A stretch of DNA of 64,000 bases, taken from contig NZ_LT965953.1 of NCBI RefSeq assembly GCF_900240995.1, positions 1,621,017-1,685,016 of the forward strand, read 5' to 3'. A program made the position numbers and the translations under genes. Every line of letters starts with the position of its first letter. Positions within the stretch are counted from its first letter, which is position 1. The notes under the pieces were generated by a model. That model was given only the letters and a program-made list of their open reading frames with translations, was not told where the DNA came from and ran no database searches. Of this stretch, positions 18,472 to 27,382 are shown one piece after another. This DNA comes from Bacillus sp. Marseille-P3661. Lineage in GTDB: Bacteria > Bacillota > Bacilli > Bacillales > Bacillaceae_J.

Positions 18472-18752
18472 CACGGGGACGGTTCTCGTGATTATTACTC
18501 GATAATAAGAGTGAAGAAACTTACACCAAACTCGGAAATAGAATACGAGAATTACGAATAATAAAGTTAGTCATGAAGAATTAGACTACAAGCCTTATTA
18601 CTTCACGAGACGTTACCTGTCTTTTTCTTCATTTCCCCGGAAAGCGCAGAAACCGACAACCTCTCGCGAATAAAGTAGAAATTTATACTACAAAATGGTT
18701 CCCGCTACTCAGTACACTACCGCTTTAACGTACCGGGAGACAGGAACCAAAT
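18472..18752. repeat. About 280-base repeat family B, copy 3
   Basis: It starts CACGGGGACGGTTCTCGTGA, continues GAATACGAGAATTACGAATA, and ends with the hairpin core ACTACCGCTTTAAC (18716-18729) followed by GTACCGGGAGACAGGAACC. The order of blocks matches the copy at 19314-19575, though both have diverged. The outer GGTTCC (18697-18702 region) and GGAACC can pair. Confidence 0.65.
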
Positions 18753-18760
18753 TTATATTT

Positions 18761-19030
18761 TTACCACCACGGATAAGGATAAGGATATGGGTATGGTGGA
18801 TATGGGTATGGAGGATACGGATAATAATATGGTCTTGGAGTTAATAGTGCTCCTGCGGCTAAACCAGTTAAAAACGGAAATCCAAACCCAAAAGGTCTAC
18901 CTATTCCAAAGCCTGGTCGACCAAAACCTAAACCTGGAAAAAAACCTAAACCGGACCCGAGTCCGCCTAATCCAAATCTTTCGTCAGTTGAATGATATGG
19001 ATTATGATTTTTATAATAAATAGAATGCAC
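18761..19030 (-). CDS. Gly/Phe- and Pro/Tyr-rich small protein, possible spore-surface protein
   Basis: This 89-residue protein has a Gly/Phe-rich middle (LGFGRPGFGIGRPFGFGFPF) and a tail of repeated Y-P-Y-P-P units ending PWW. Such low-complexity Tyr/Pro/Gly proteins are common among Bacillus spore coat and inner-surface proteins, but I do not recognise a specific family. The frame is supported by the biased composition rather than by a strong ribosome site. It sits between two copies of repeat family B. Confidence 0.55.
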   Translation of the reverse strand: MHSIYYKNHNPYHSTDERFGLGGLGSGLGFFPGLGFGRPGFGIGRPFGFGFPFLTGLAAGALLTPRPYYYPYPPYPYPPYPYPYPYPWW

Positions 19031-19313
19031 TTTAATCAGCCTCGTTTCATTTTTAAATGCAAGTGAACGATTGAATTTTGCATAAGCTTATTCAAGTATT
19101 AATCCATTGTCATTCGTCTAAATAAGTTATTGATTCAAATGGTACCGAATAAAATAACGCCATGTCCATATATACTTTTCTAATATCCTTATTCGTCTGC
19201 TTATACAAAATATCACTTCTCGAATTTTTCAATACATCTTATTCATTAGTTATTAGTCTATAGACTTGTACTTCAAAAATTGTGTGTTTACCTATACAGA
19301 AATAAAATGGTCT

Positions 19314-19575
19314 CACGGGGACGGTTCTCGTGATTCTTACAGGATAATAAGAGTGAACAAACTGACTGTTGCCCGGAAATAGAATACTAGAATTACAAAA
19401 TATGTAGTTAACTAGAAAGAATTAGCCTTTCATGTCTCTATTGTCCTATATTTCGAAAAAGTACAATTTGTGCAGACCCTGCACCTTTCCTTTATTTTAT
19501 TATGAACTACGAAATAATTCCTAACGTAATCCTAAGTAAACTACCGCTTGAACGCACCGATGGTGCAAAAACCAT
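19314..19575. repeat. About 260-base repeat family B, copy 4
   Basis: It starts CACGGGGACGGTTCTCGTGA, continues GGATAATAAGAGTGAACAAAC and ends with the core ACTACCGCTTGAAC (19540-19553), one base different from the other copies, followed by GCACCGATGGTGC. Direct comparison with 18472-18752 shows the same block order. The remaining sequence from 19031 to 19313 is AT-rich with no gene seen. Confidence 0.65.
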
Positions 19576-19647
19576 CTTTATGGATAAGCCCAAAGTTATT
19601 TTGTACATAATAAAAATGTTAAACAGAAATTAAAGGGGGAAATGTAA

Positions 19648-19806
19648 ATGCAACAAGCTCAACAAGCTAAAGATAATTTCGGTTCTATTATGAAACCAGG
19701 TTTCGCAGGAACTGATGCTCAGAAAGTAAAACAAGAAATTCAAAAAGATATTAGCGAAGGACAAGGTGCAATGACATCCCGTGAGGCTGGAGCAATGCGA
19801 GATTAA
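19648..19806 (+). CDS. Small SASP-like hydrophilic protein (52 residues)
   Basis: The ATG at 19648 has a strong AAAGGGGGA ribosome site eight bases upstream. The 52-residue product starts MQQAQQAKDNFGSIMKPGFA, continues GTDAQKVKQEIQ and ends SREAGAMRD. The GTDAQKVKQE stretch recalls the ETNAQQVRKQN repeat of gamma-type small acid-soluble spore proteins, and the composition (Gln, Lys, Ala, Gly; no Cys or Trp) fits. This is a resemblance only; it may be an unrelated small stress or spore protein. A hairpin terminator follows 48 bases after the stop. No operon partner is apparent. Confidence 0.6.
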   Translation: MQQAQQAKDNFGSIMKPGFAGTDAQKVKQEIQKDISEGQGAMTSREAGAMRD

Positions 19807-19854
19807 AAAACCATTCTGTGTTAAATACAAGGTAGAGTTTTTCATCGAAAGATA

Positions 19855-19900
19855 AAGCCTGTATCGTAGATTACTAATTAATTTTTGATACAGGCTTATT
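19855..19900. terminator. Hairpin terminator after the small SASP-like gene
   Basis: AAGCCTGTATC (19855-19865) pairs perfectly with GATACAGGCTT (19887-19897). It lies between the plus-strand small gene and the minus-strand DUF3231 gene and could serve both. Confidence 0.65.
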
Positions 19901-20014
19901 AACGCTCTCTCTTCAACTAACATTCCATTTAACACAAAATTTATAAGTATTAAATGAATAAGATGGAACCGTTGCAATGACAATTTGGTAAGTTGTTCAA
20001 AGTCAAATGGATAC

Positions 20015-21064
20015 TTAAACTCTGTCATGGGCTTTTGGTGGAGATTCCAACCAACCTTTATCGATTAAAATATTCACACCATCGTCAACAAATGCTCCGA
20101 TGTTAACAAGAGTTCTTATATATAACATATTTATATCTCTTCTTGCAGTTACTGCCAGTGAGTTTCCGAATGACCTTATCTTCATTGCGAACATGTCCAC
20201 TTTATGAAAAAGCATTATTTTGTCAGAAAAAGGAGGGTATGTAGTTGTTGTGACTAAATGTTCTAAGTAGGATGGTGATTGCATGTGTTCAATGTGTAGC
20301 TTTTCCTTATACTGTTTCAGTGCTTTATCAGTCATGCTTATACCTCGTTTAAACAAAGCCTTTATCTTTTCATCTTTAACGGTCTGATAAAATCCAAATA
20401 ACAACGCCTTACTCGTTGTGTTATTTTCGATATTATCCCAAAGATGTATGATTTCTAATGCCTGTAAAGGTCTTACTTCTCCCAAAAAACCATTTAAGTA
20501 ACTTTGTTTATCAATTTTATCAATTCCTTCTGGTATAGGGAGGCTAGGAGGCTTTGCAATTAACTTTTTTCCCATTAAAACATTATTAATTTGCCCTAAA
20601 AAGACTGTCGTACATTGATTACAATAAACAAAAAACTCTCTTACATCCTCTTTCATTATTAAGGGAACTGCTACTGCGTAAATACTAAGACCTGCTTTAG
20701 CAGCATATTTTAAATAATGAACATAAAATTCATCTTCGTATAAACGAGGGGCACCAAGGTTTACATCATCTGTAGAAAATCCACTAGGTATTGGGAAATA
20801 ATCTTTGTTAAAAAAAACCTCTATCCTTTGCGTGAAATCCTTTGCTAAAGCTAACCCATTTTCCAAAAGTCTCTGGATATCTTCATCTTCGCAATGCTGA
20901 AGAAAATAACTTAAGATTTGAATGGACATACTATTTCCCATAAAAGCAGCCCAAAGCTTACCCATTTCAAATGACGTTAAAGGTTGATTCTCATCTCCTG
21001 TTTTTGCACTTATACTTAGTGATTTCATCACATTCATTGGATTTAATTCTTTATCGGCAGTCAT
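20015..21064 (-). CDS. DUF3231 family protein, intact copy
   Basis: From the ATG at 21062-21064 (AAAGGGGA upstream) the protein is 349 residues. It consists of two tandem DUF3231 halves: the first with SFEMGKLWAAFMGNSMSIQI, GFSTDDVNLGAPRLYEDEF; the second with FLGEVRPLQALEIIHLWDNI, YPPFSDKIMLFHKVDM and the C-terminal GWLESPPKAHDR. The helical ferritin-like look of the family is noted, but no metal ligand set is certain. DUF3231 proteins are limited mainly to spore-forming Bacillales; function unknown. Two further copies in this window are broken. Confidence 0.85.
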   Translation of the reverse strand: MTADKELNPMNVMKSLSISAKTGDENQPLTSFEMGKLWAAFMGNSMSIQILSYFLQHCEDEDIQRLLENGLALAKDFTQRIEVFFNKDYFPIPSGFSTDDVNLGAPRLYEDEFYVHYLKYAAKAGLSIYAVAVPLIMKEDVREFFVYCNQCTTVFLGQINNVLMGKKLIAKPPSLPIPEGIDKIDKQSYLNGFLGEVRPLQALEIIHLWDNIENNTTSKALLFGFYQTVKDEKIKALFKRGISMTDKALKQYKEKLHIEHMQSPSYLEHLVTTTTYPPFSDKIMLFHKVDMFAMKIRSFGNSLAVTARRDINMLYIRTLVNIGAFVDDGVNILIDKGWLESPPKAHDRV

Positions 21065-21552
21065 AACTAATCCCCTTTTTTTGCTCTTTTTGTTTAGAGT
21101 AACCAAAGGAAAATAATTTAATTCAACACAACTCTAGGAAAGCCAGAGGGACAGGTCCACTGGCTAATTTTCAAAGCTAAAAGGGTAATCGGTTCATTCC
21201 TTGTAGAATTAATTTTCCTTCACTTTAATCGGATTGAATTGCAGTATGAGTACAAAACTTGGATAGAAAATTCCGTTCTATACTTTAATGTATACGGTAT
21301 TACCACTTCATCATATTCGTCCTGCCTAAACCTATAATTTTTCAATCGTAATTATCGTATTACTAATGATTTTGTTTGAAATCTGTTCTTTTAAAAACTG
21401 AAAGCAGAGGATGAAATACTCCTCTGCCCTGCAAGCCCATATTATACTCATTCCTCAATAATCACCCCTTCACTCCAAGGGAATTCTTTGAACCTTTGAA
21501 CTGATTCTTCACAAGAAATGTATTGTTTGTGACTCGATGTATCCTTCAGACC
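21065..21552. other. Intergenic region with a family A half repeat and a hairpin
   Basis: It contains AGCCAGAGGGACAGGTCCACT (21140-21160), a subtype 1 left arm without partner, and an eight-base stem GCAGAGGA/TCCTCTGC (21404-21411 and 21420-21427). No gene is seen. Confidence 0.6.
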
Positions 21553-22314
21553 TTATATTCCACCATACCTTCTCTTTCGTTGCTGGTATTCCTCAAGTGC
21601 ATGCAGAAAGTCCTTTTCTGAAAAATCCGGCCAAAGCACATTGGTAAACCAGAACTCCGTATACGCTAACTGCCAGAGTAGGAAATTGCTCAGACGGTTT
21701 TCCCCGCCGGTGCGAATAAGCAGATCAGGGTCTGGATTACCAGCTGTATACAGATAGTCTGAAAACTGTTGTTCATCCAGTTTATCCAATGACAACTTTC
21801 CTTCGTTTATATCCGCGAGCATCCCTTTCATGGCATGCATAATCTCGTGTCTGCTTCCATAGTTAAGCGCAAAATTAACCTGAAGACCGTCATTGACACT
21901 TGTACGGTCCATTGCATACTGTAAGGTTTCACGTGTATTGACTGGAAGATTTCCCATATCACCAATAACCTTAATGCGTACATTGTTGGATAATAGGTCT
22001 GGCAGATAAATATGTAAAAAGTCCTTGGGAAGTCTCAATATAAAATCTATCTCGGGCTGTGGACGTTTCCAGTTTTCCGTGGAAAACGCATAAAGAGTCA
22101 GAACCTTCACCTTGCATTTAACTGCTGCCTTAACAATTCTAACGATGGTAGATACCCCTTCTTTATGACCAGCAATTCTGGGCATTCCCCGCTTCCCTGC
22201 CCAGCGTCCGTTTCCGTCCATAATGATGGCTATATGAGCCGGTATATTACCTTCCGGATAATGGAAGGTTGTTTCCGATTGTTTATTATTAAAAAAAGGA
22301 ATTTTCATTGACAT
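21553..22314 (-). CDS. uppS: Isoprenyl transferase (undecaprenyl diphosphate synthase family), paralog
   Basis: The 253-residue protein carries the cis-prenyltransferase signatures: HIAIIMDGNGRWAGKRGMPR (Asp in DGNGRW), GHKEGV, TLYAFSTENWKRP, FALNYGSRHEI and the C-terminal LLIRTGGENRLSNFLLWQLA with TEFWFTNVLWPDF. These enzymes make the C55 lipid carrier or shorter cis-polyprenyl diphosphates. The usual uppS lies in a frr-uppS-cdsA-dxr cluster; none of those genes is here, so this is probably a second, specialised copy. GGGAGGATAGAGA precedes the ATG. Confidence 0.9.
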   Translation of the reverse strand: MSMKIPFFNNKQSETTFHYPEGNIPAHIAIIMDGNGRWAGKRGMPRIAGHKEGVSTIVRIVKAAVKCKVKVLTLYAFSTENWKRPQPEIDFILRLPKDFLHIYLPDLLSNNVRIKVIGDMGNLPVNTRETLQYAMDRTSVNDGLQVNFALNYGSRHEIMHAMKGMLADINEGKLSLDKLDEQQFSDYLYTAGNPDPDLLIRTGGENRLSNFLLWQLAYTEFWFTNVLWPDFSEKDFLHALEEYQQRKRRYGGI

Positions 22315-22540
22315 TCTCTATCCTCCCGAAATATTTGTAATCTATCCAAATCCCCTCCGCACACCATTCAGCACTGCAGGTAGGGATCATATACAGCATA
22401 TTGTCAGAATATAATTCAGACGTCCTTATGACTCTTAGAATCTCTTTTTCTTTCATTTTTAAGTTCTTCAATCATGCTGACATGATCCTTTGTCGTCTTC
22501 TAAACATCATCCTACAGTTGAAATTGAACTACATCTACCT

Positions 22541-23338
22541 TCATGAAAATTTTCCCTTAAACTGCTTTAACGTCGCAACTATAAGAAAGCTAACAATCAC
22601 TAATAAAAGCCATGAGCTCACCTTTCCTAGATGGACAAGACTCCATGCATCGGTTTGGTTTGGATATTCCCATGCTCCGAAAAACGTTGCAATATTTTCA
22701 GCAATCCATATAAAAAATCCGATGAGCACAAATGAAAGTGTGAGTGGCATACGATAACGAATTCCATTAACCTCGTATGTGACTCCTGATTGCCAAAAGA
22801 CGATTAAGACAAGCCCAGATAACCACCAACGGATGTCAATCCAATAATGGTGCGTGAAGAAATTCAAGTAAATTGCAGCAGCAAGAGGTACTACAACTAA
22901 AAACGGCGGCCACTTAATAAGTTCAACCTTTAATCTCCTCCATGCCTGACAAAGATAACTCGCCACACTTGCGTACATGAATCCGCTATACAAAGGCACT
23001 CCAAGTACTTTGGTATATCCTGCCTCTGGATAAGACCAGGAGCCCATATGCACCTTGAAGAGTTCAAGAGCTAGGCCAATAAGGTGGAACAATGTGATAA
23101 CTTTTAGTTCATCCTGTGTTTCAAGTCCAGAACGCACCATCCACCACTGCATCAGAAGGCAGATGATCAGCAGCCAGTCATACCGTGGTAGGAAAGGAAG
23201 TGGCAAGATTTGTGTCAAAGCCAAAGAGGCAAAAATAACAACAGGAAACACACATGATAGGGCCTGCTCCCAACCAAAACGAACGAGTTGTTTGAATGCT
23301 CTCATGATTTGTTTCCATACTAGTATGGTAATATTCAT
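22541..23338 (-). CDS. DUF817 family integral membrane protein
   Basis: From the ATG at 23336-23338 (GGGGAG upstream) the protein is 265 residues with about eight membrane helices. Family features include FGWEQALSCVFPVVIFASLA, HLIGLALELFKVHMGSWSYP, GVPLYSGFMYASVASYLCQA, HHYWIDIRWWL and FFGAWEYPNQTDAW. The fold resembles a polytopic enzyme or transporter, but no function is known. An open frame extends 38 codons upstream to 23452 over the yozG end and lacks a ribosome site. It lies 91 bases after yozG on the same strand. Confidence 0.85.
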   Translation of the reverse strand: MNITILVWKQIMRAFKQLVRFGWEQALSCVFPVVIFASLALTQILPLPFLPRYDWLLIICLLMQWWMVRSGLETQDELKVITLFHLIGLALELFKVHMGSWSYPEAGYTKVLGVPLYSGFMYASVASYLCQAWRRLKVELIKWPPFLVVVPLAAAIYLNFFTHHYWIDIRWWLSGLVLIVFWQSGVTYEVNGIRYRMPLTLSFVLIGFFIWIAENIATFFGAWEYPNQTDAWSLVHLGKVSSWLLLVIVSFLIVATLKQFKGKFS

Positions 23339-23429
23339 GAGTAGCTCCCCTCTCAAAATTTGGTTCATTGATATAGAGGAAAATGACATCTTACTTTTCC
23401 TTTTCGTGTCAAATATACCCATTTTTTTA

Positions 23430-23651
23430 CTACCCTTGAGTGTCTTCATCACTTCTATACTCTAAAATATCTCCAGGCTGGCATTCTAACGCTTTACATA
23501 TTGCCTCTAAAGTTGAAATCCTGATTGCTTTTGCCTTGCCATTTTTCAATATCGAAAGATTAGCCATTGTGATTCCAACCCTCTCCGAAAGTTCAGTTAC
23601 GCTCATTTTTCGTTTCGCTAGCATCACATCAATATTTATTATAATCGCCAT
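23430..23651 (-). CDS. yozG: YozG-like XRE-family helix-turn-helix regulator
   Basis: From the ATG at 23649-23651 (GAGGTGATTAAC upstream) the protein is 73 residues, nearly all a helix-turn-helix: MAIIINIDVMLAKRKMSVTE, LSERVGITMANLSILKNGKA, and LEAICKALECQPGDILEY. This is the YozG subtype of small XRE regulators. In Bacillus subtilis it accompanies the DUF2975 membrane protein YoaS, as here, ten bases downstream of it. Likely it controls its own operon. A decayed second locus of the same type is found at 30308-30610. Confidence 0.85.
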   Translation of the reverse strand: MAIIINIDVMLAKRKMSVTELSERVGITMANLSILKNGKAKAIRISTLEAICKALECQPGDILEYRSDEDTQG

Positions 23652-23661
23652 GTTAATCACC

Positions 23662-24144
23662 TCAGACCGTTAAATCATTTTCAGATTTTATATCAATTGC
23701 TTCTTGTAAAAGTTTTTGAAGAACAGCTGCAAAGACTGCGATAACCATTGAAGCGAAAGGAACAACCAATCCGACGAAGATGACACCTGGAGCGTCATCG
23801 ATCTCCGCAAAGATATAGAAGATTGGTAAGACCAGGACATGCAAACTACTGATTGTGATAGCACAGTATTTGATCTTCTTTAAAGCTGTTACAGAAATTT
23901 GCGAGAAAGCTTTATTTTTGTCAATGTAGCGTAAAAGATTGAAAGCCTGATATAAAGCAAAGTAATAAGGGATCGCCGATGCATAAAAAACGATGGAAAC
24001 AAGATATTTTATATACGCATACTCCGGCAGCATTTGCCCTGTAACATCCCCTATCTCAGGCACCAAAAAGATGCACAAAGCAAGAACTGGTAATCCTAAA
24101 AGAATAACAGATATTTTTAAAAATAAAGTTGACACTAGTTTCAT
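23662..24144 (-). CDS. yoaS: YoaS-like DUF2975 membrane protein
   Basis: From the ATG at 24142-24144 (GAGGTG upstream) the protein is 160 residues with four membrane helices, typical of DUF2975: LFLKISVILLGLPVLALCIF, YLVSIVFYASAIPYYFALYQ, CAITISSLHVLVLPIFYIFA, GVIFVGLVVPFASMVIAVFA. The motif AFNLLRYIDKNKAFSQISV between helices is characteristic. It is co-transcribed with yozG. The family role is unknown; the pairing with a DNA-binding protein suggests membrane-linked signalling or self-regulation. Confidence 0.85.
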   Translation of the reverse strand: MKLVSTLFLKISVILLGLPVLALCIFLVPEIGDVTGQMLPEYAYIKYLVSIVFYASAIPYYFALYQAFNLLRYIDKNKAFSQISVTALKKIKYCAITISSLHVLVLPIFYIFAEIDDAPGVIFVGLVVPFASMVIAVFAAVLQKLLQEAIDIKSENDLTV

Positions 24145-24639
24145 AAAAAGCACCTCACTCATTTATTGTCATTTTGAATTTAACACACTTTTTATCGTTT
24201 TACAATAAACTTTTATTTAATTTTATAATATTTTTATTGCGATCTTAAGTTGGTTTTAGACAAAACAAAAAGCATTCCTTATTATAAAAGAAATGCTCTC
24301 TGTGGCTTAAAACTATTCAATTAACACATTTTATACAGTAAAGCCTCAAATCTTTGAATTGTGTTCCTTATCTTTATTTATATTCCCAAAAGATATAAAA
24401 ACTTCCACAACTTGAATAGCGTAAAATGTAGCCACAAAAACTCCTTCTTCCGCTAAAGCCGCCCTTGGTTTGACCTATGTCTTTATCCCATTTAAGTCTG
24501 TTACTAATATTTAAAATATATATTTAACCAAATGGTAATAATAGCATGACAGGGAACATTTCCCTTCGTTTAATTGGCTAATTAAATAATAGTTTTTTCT
24601 ACAATTGTTCTATTTTTTGTTTAATAGGAGGTAATAAAT
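24145..24639. other. Divergent promoter region with a hairpin
   Basis: This 495-base gap separates yoaS (minus) and the DUF3231 gene (plus). AGCATTCCTT pairs with AAGAAATGCT around 24270-24296, and a T-run follows on the minus strand, so it could attenuate transcription entering yoaS. The TTTATCGTTTTACAATAA block just upstream of yoaS is repeated at 30588-30608 upstream of the decayed copy. Confidence 0.5.
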
Positions 24640-25648
24640 TTGATCTTAACAAATCCTATAAATGTATCCGAAATAGGCTCTCTTTGGCAAACATACCAAG
24701 AAAAAACTTTAATCATGAGATTTCTCGAATACTTTATAAAAAAGTCAAATGACCCGCAAGCAAGAAATATTTTGGGAGGATTGTGGCAGGAATTAAACTT
24801 TTATGTTAAAGAGATGGAAGAATTATTTTCCGAACAAGGAATGGTTAAACCTATTGGATTTACATCAGCAGATGTTAACTTGAGTGCTCCTAAGTTATAC
24901 GACAATGGTTTTGATATTATGTTTGTCCGTATTTTAAAGGAAGTAAGCATGGGGCTTTACACCTTAGGTATGAATATGACATATAATAAAAAAGTGATGG
25001 CCATTTTTTGAAGGACTAACTACAGTCACTCAAAAAATCTATAAACTTTCAACCTTATATTTACTTGAAAAAGGGATTCTTTCACTGCCACCCAAAGTAT
25101 CAATGCCTATAAATAATGAATTCATTAAATCTAAAAAGTTTATGGAAGGGTTTAAATTAATTGGCGAAAGAAGAGCTCTTACTGATCTTGAAGTTGGTAT
25201 GATTCATCATAACCTTGAGACAAATAATATTGGCATGCAACTTATTACAGGTTTTGCACAATGTGCTCAAAACAAAGATGCAAAACAATATTTTTTAAAA
25301 GGAAAAGAACTTGCCAAGAAACAAATTAAAATAATGGAAGAAATACTTCGAGAAGATGATGTACAACTTTCCGCGACCTCTGGAGCTACGGTAACCCCAT
25401 CAACAGTTCCTCCTTTTTCGGACAAGTTAATGATGCATTGTATCTACATACTAAATGGGTTTTCGCTTGTAGGCGGCGGAATGGGTGCATTCTTTAGTTT
25501 AAGAAATGATATCGCGATGAAAACCATGCTACTAGCAAAAGATATATACTTCTATGCACAAGAAGGAATTGAGATAAAAATCAAATACGGCTGGTTTGAG
25601 CAACCTCCCCAAATGGAGGACCGCCCCCAGATTATAAAGGACAATTAA
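24640..25648 (+). pseudogene. DUF3231 family gene with a single +1 frameshift
   Basis: The start is TTG with GGAGGTAATAAAT upstream. The first frame (24640-25011) encodes NVSEIGSLWQTYQEKTLIMR and GFTSADVNLSAPKLYDNGFD, then hits TGA in ATT-TTT-TGA-AGG. One base on, the second frame continues without interruption FEGLTTVTQKIYKLSTLYLL through FKLIGERRALTDLEVGMIHH to GWFEQPPQMEDRPQIIKDN, ending at 25648. Together the two frames give a full-length two-domain DUF3231 protein. The break lies in a run of six T residues, so a one-base indel, a sequencing error or a +1 shift at TTT-TGA are all possible. Confidence 0.8.
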
Positions 25649-25967
25649 TAAGATCATAAAACAATCATAGATTAAAGTTAATTACATATTACATATAAGG
25701 AACTAACTATTAAAAAGCAATGGGACCGAATGTCTTCTCGTTGCTTTAATTGCTCCTTCTATAATGATATGTTGCGTCTTGTTGTGCACAGTGCCAGCTA
25801 TATTTTCCTTGAGTGTGGTCGTTACTGATGTCTGTAATTTCAATAACATAACTTTTACTTAATTACACATACCGTTTTTTAGAACTATAAATATTTCATT
25901 GAACTTGTATGGCAAGATTTGATTCATTGACCTTATGTACCCTTATACAATGTAACTATCAATAAAT

Positions 25968-26012
25968 AATGCTGCCATCGATATTTTTTCCATATCAATG
26001 GCAGCATTTTAT
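25968..26012. terminator. Strong bidirectional terminator
   Basis: AATGCTGCCAT (25968-25978) pairs with ATGGCAGCATT (25998-26008), with extra pairing CGATAT/ATATCA inside and T-runs on both sides. It lies between the DUF3231 gene and the minus-strand esterase gene and probably ends the esterase transcript. The remaining 25649-25967 shows no gene. Confidence 0.8.
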
Positions 26013-26050
26013 ATTTTGGCTATAATTTTAAAAGTCTATTCATCTCTATC

Positions 26051-27382
26051 TTATTTCCATACGAAATCTTGCACAAAATCTTCAAATAGCTTAGACCATG
26101 CAAACCAGTCATGTGCTCCAAACACAGGATGCTCAACCACATCAACATCCAATTCCTCTAGTTTTTCATTAAAAGTATGAATGTTTTCTTGACTAATAAC
26201 ATTATCATATTCCCCATATCCTAGCATCACTTTTGGAGAATCCAGATTGTCATAATTATCTAAAGCACCAGGTTCAACAAAGCCCTGCCAAACGCCACTA
26301 AGTATTCCAAAATAGCCGATTTCTGTAGGATGCTCAGCATATAGGATAGAAGTTAAGTAGCCACCTCTTGATAATCCAGCAAAGGCACGATCCTTGCTTT
26401 CTTCTGAAACATTATAATTTTCTTCTACATACGGTAAAACGTTATTAAAGAAATTTCGGTTAATCATTGAGTAATTCCATAGAGTATCCGATATATCTCC
26501 TTCTTTGGTGTTCCACGGAGTATCAGATGTATGCAGCACTGATGGTAGTTCAGGATAATCGTTATTGTCAATAGCAACAACTAATGCAGGTTCGGCCTTA
26601 CCTTCTGCAACTAGATTATCCATAATATTGCCTGCATTTGCTAGTGCGAACCACTCTGTTTCATCTCCACCAGTACCATGGGAAAGATAAATCACTTTAT
26701 AAGGCTCTTCTCTATTTTTGTCATAGCCATATGGGAGGTAGACGCCTAAGTATTTTTTATCTCCATTGATATCCGTGATTGGAACATAGTTAATTTTTCC
26801 AACTTTTGCATCTTTTCTTGGAAGTAAAATTGAATTATCTGTTACCTGCTTGTGCTTATCAAACTGCCCGTAGACAATACTATGTTCTTTAGGATAACGC
26901 TCCAGATTGCTTAAAGGTGCTATATTAGCCGGATCTGGAATTGTTATATCGATTGCCTTGTCATTTCCATTAAATGCATATGCCACCTGATATTGGTAGG
27001 CAAAAGAACCACTTGGAATTGGCATACTAATTGTCCACAAATCCGTACCTTCAATCCTTGTCATGTTCTCTTCATATCTTGCTGTCTTAGCTGGGAGCAT
27101 ACCTGGTTCCCAATCGTAAGGTGAATACCATTTATTTAGATCTTTTTCCTCGGGTTTATAAAATCTAAAATCCCCGCTGAATACTACATAATCAGCTAAA
27201 GAATCCTTGTATACAAAAGTAGCGGTATAGCCTGTTGGTGATTTTTTATCCACTTTAACAGTTGCCCCTTCTTTTACTCCCGATACATTTTTATTAGCTG
27301 CCATTGCAGGGGAAGCCATTGCTGTAATTAACAAAATTAAAGTCAAAATCAAATATAAAATTCTCGAATTTTTGGTTTTCAT
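26051..27382 (-). CDS. Secreted alpha/beta-hydrolase, esterase-D/feruloyl-esterase type
   Basis: The 443-residue protein has a signal peptide (ILYLILTLILLITAMASPAM, cleavage near AMAA), an N-terminal beta-sandwich of the carbohydrate-binding/E-set kind (about 40-165) and an esterase domain. The nucleophile elbow is GLSRGG with Ser338; Asp393 (GEYDN) and His424 (GAHDWFAW) complete the probable triad. YLSHGTGGDETEW forms the oxyanion region. Such enzymes release ferulate or acetyl groups from plant polysaccharides, or act on general esters. It is monocistronic. The substrate cannot be assigned. Confidence 0.85.
   Translation of the reverse strand: MKTKNSRILYLILTLILLITAMASPAMAANKNVSGVKEGATVKVDKKSPTGYTATFVYKDSLADYVVFSGDFRFYKPEEKDLNKWYSPYDWEPGMLPAKTARYEENMTRIEGTDLWTISMPIPSGSFAYQYQVAYAFNGNDKAIDITIPDPANIAPLSNLERYPKEHSIVYGQFDKHKQVTDNSILLPRKDAKVGKINYVPITDINGDKKYLGVYLPYGYDKNREEPYKVIYLSHGTGGDETEWFALANAGNIMDNLVAEGKAEPALVVAIDNNDYPELPSVLHTSDTPWNTKEGDISDTLWNYSMINRNFFNNVLPYVEENYNVSEESKDRAFAGLSRGGYLTSILYAEHPTEIGYFGILSGVWQGFVEPGALDNYDNLDSPKVMLGYGEYDNVISQENIHTFNEKLEELDVDVVEHPVFGAHDWFAWSKLFEDFVQDFVWK

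Noticed and set aside
19630..20028. 132-codon minus-strand frame
   Set aside because: It is antisense to the well-supported small gene at 19648-19806 and a terminator, and has no family resemblance.
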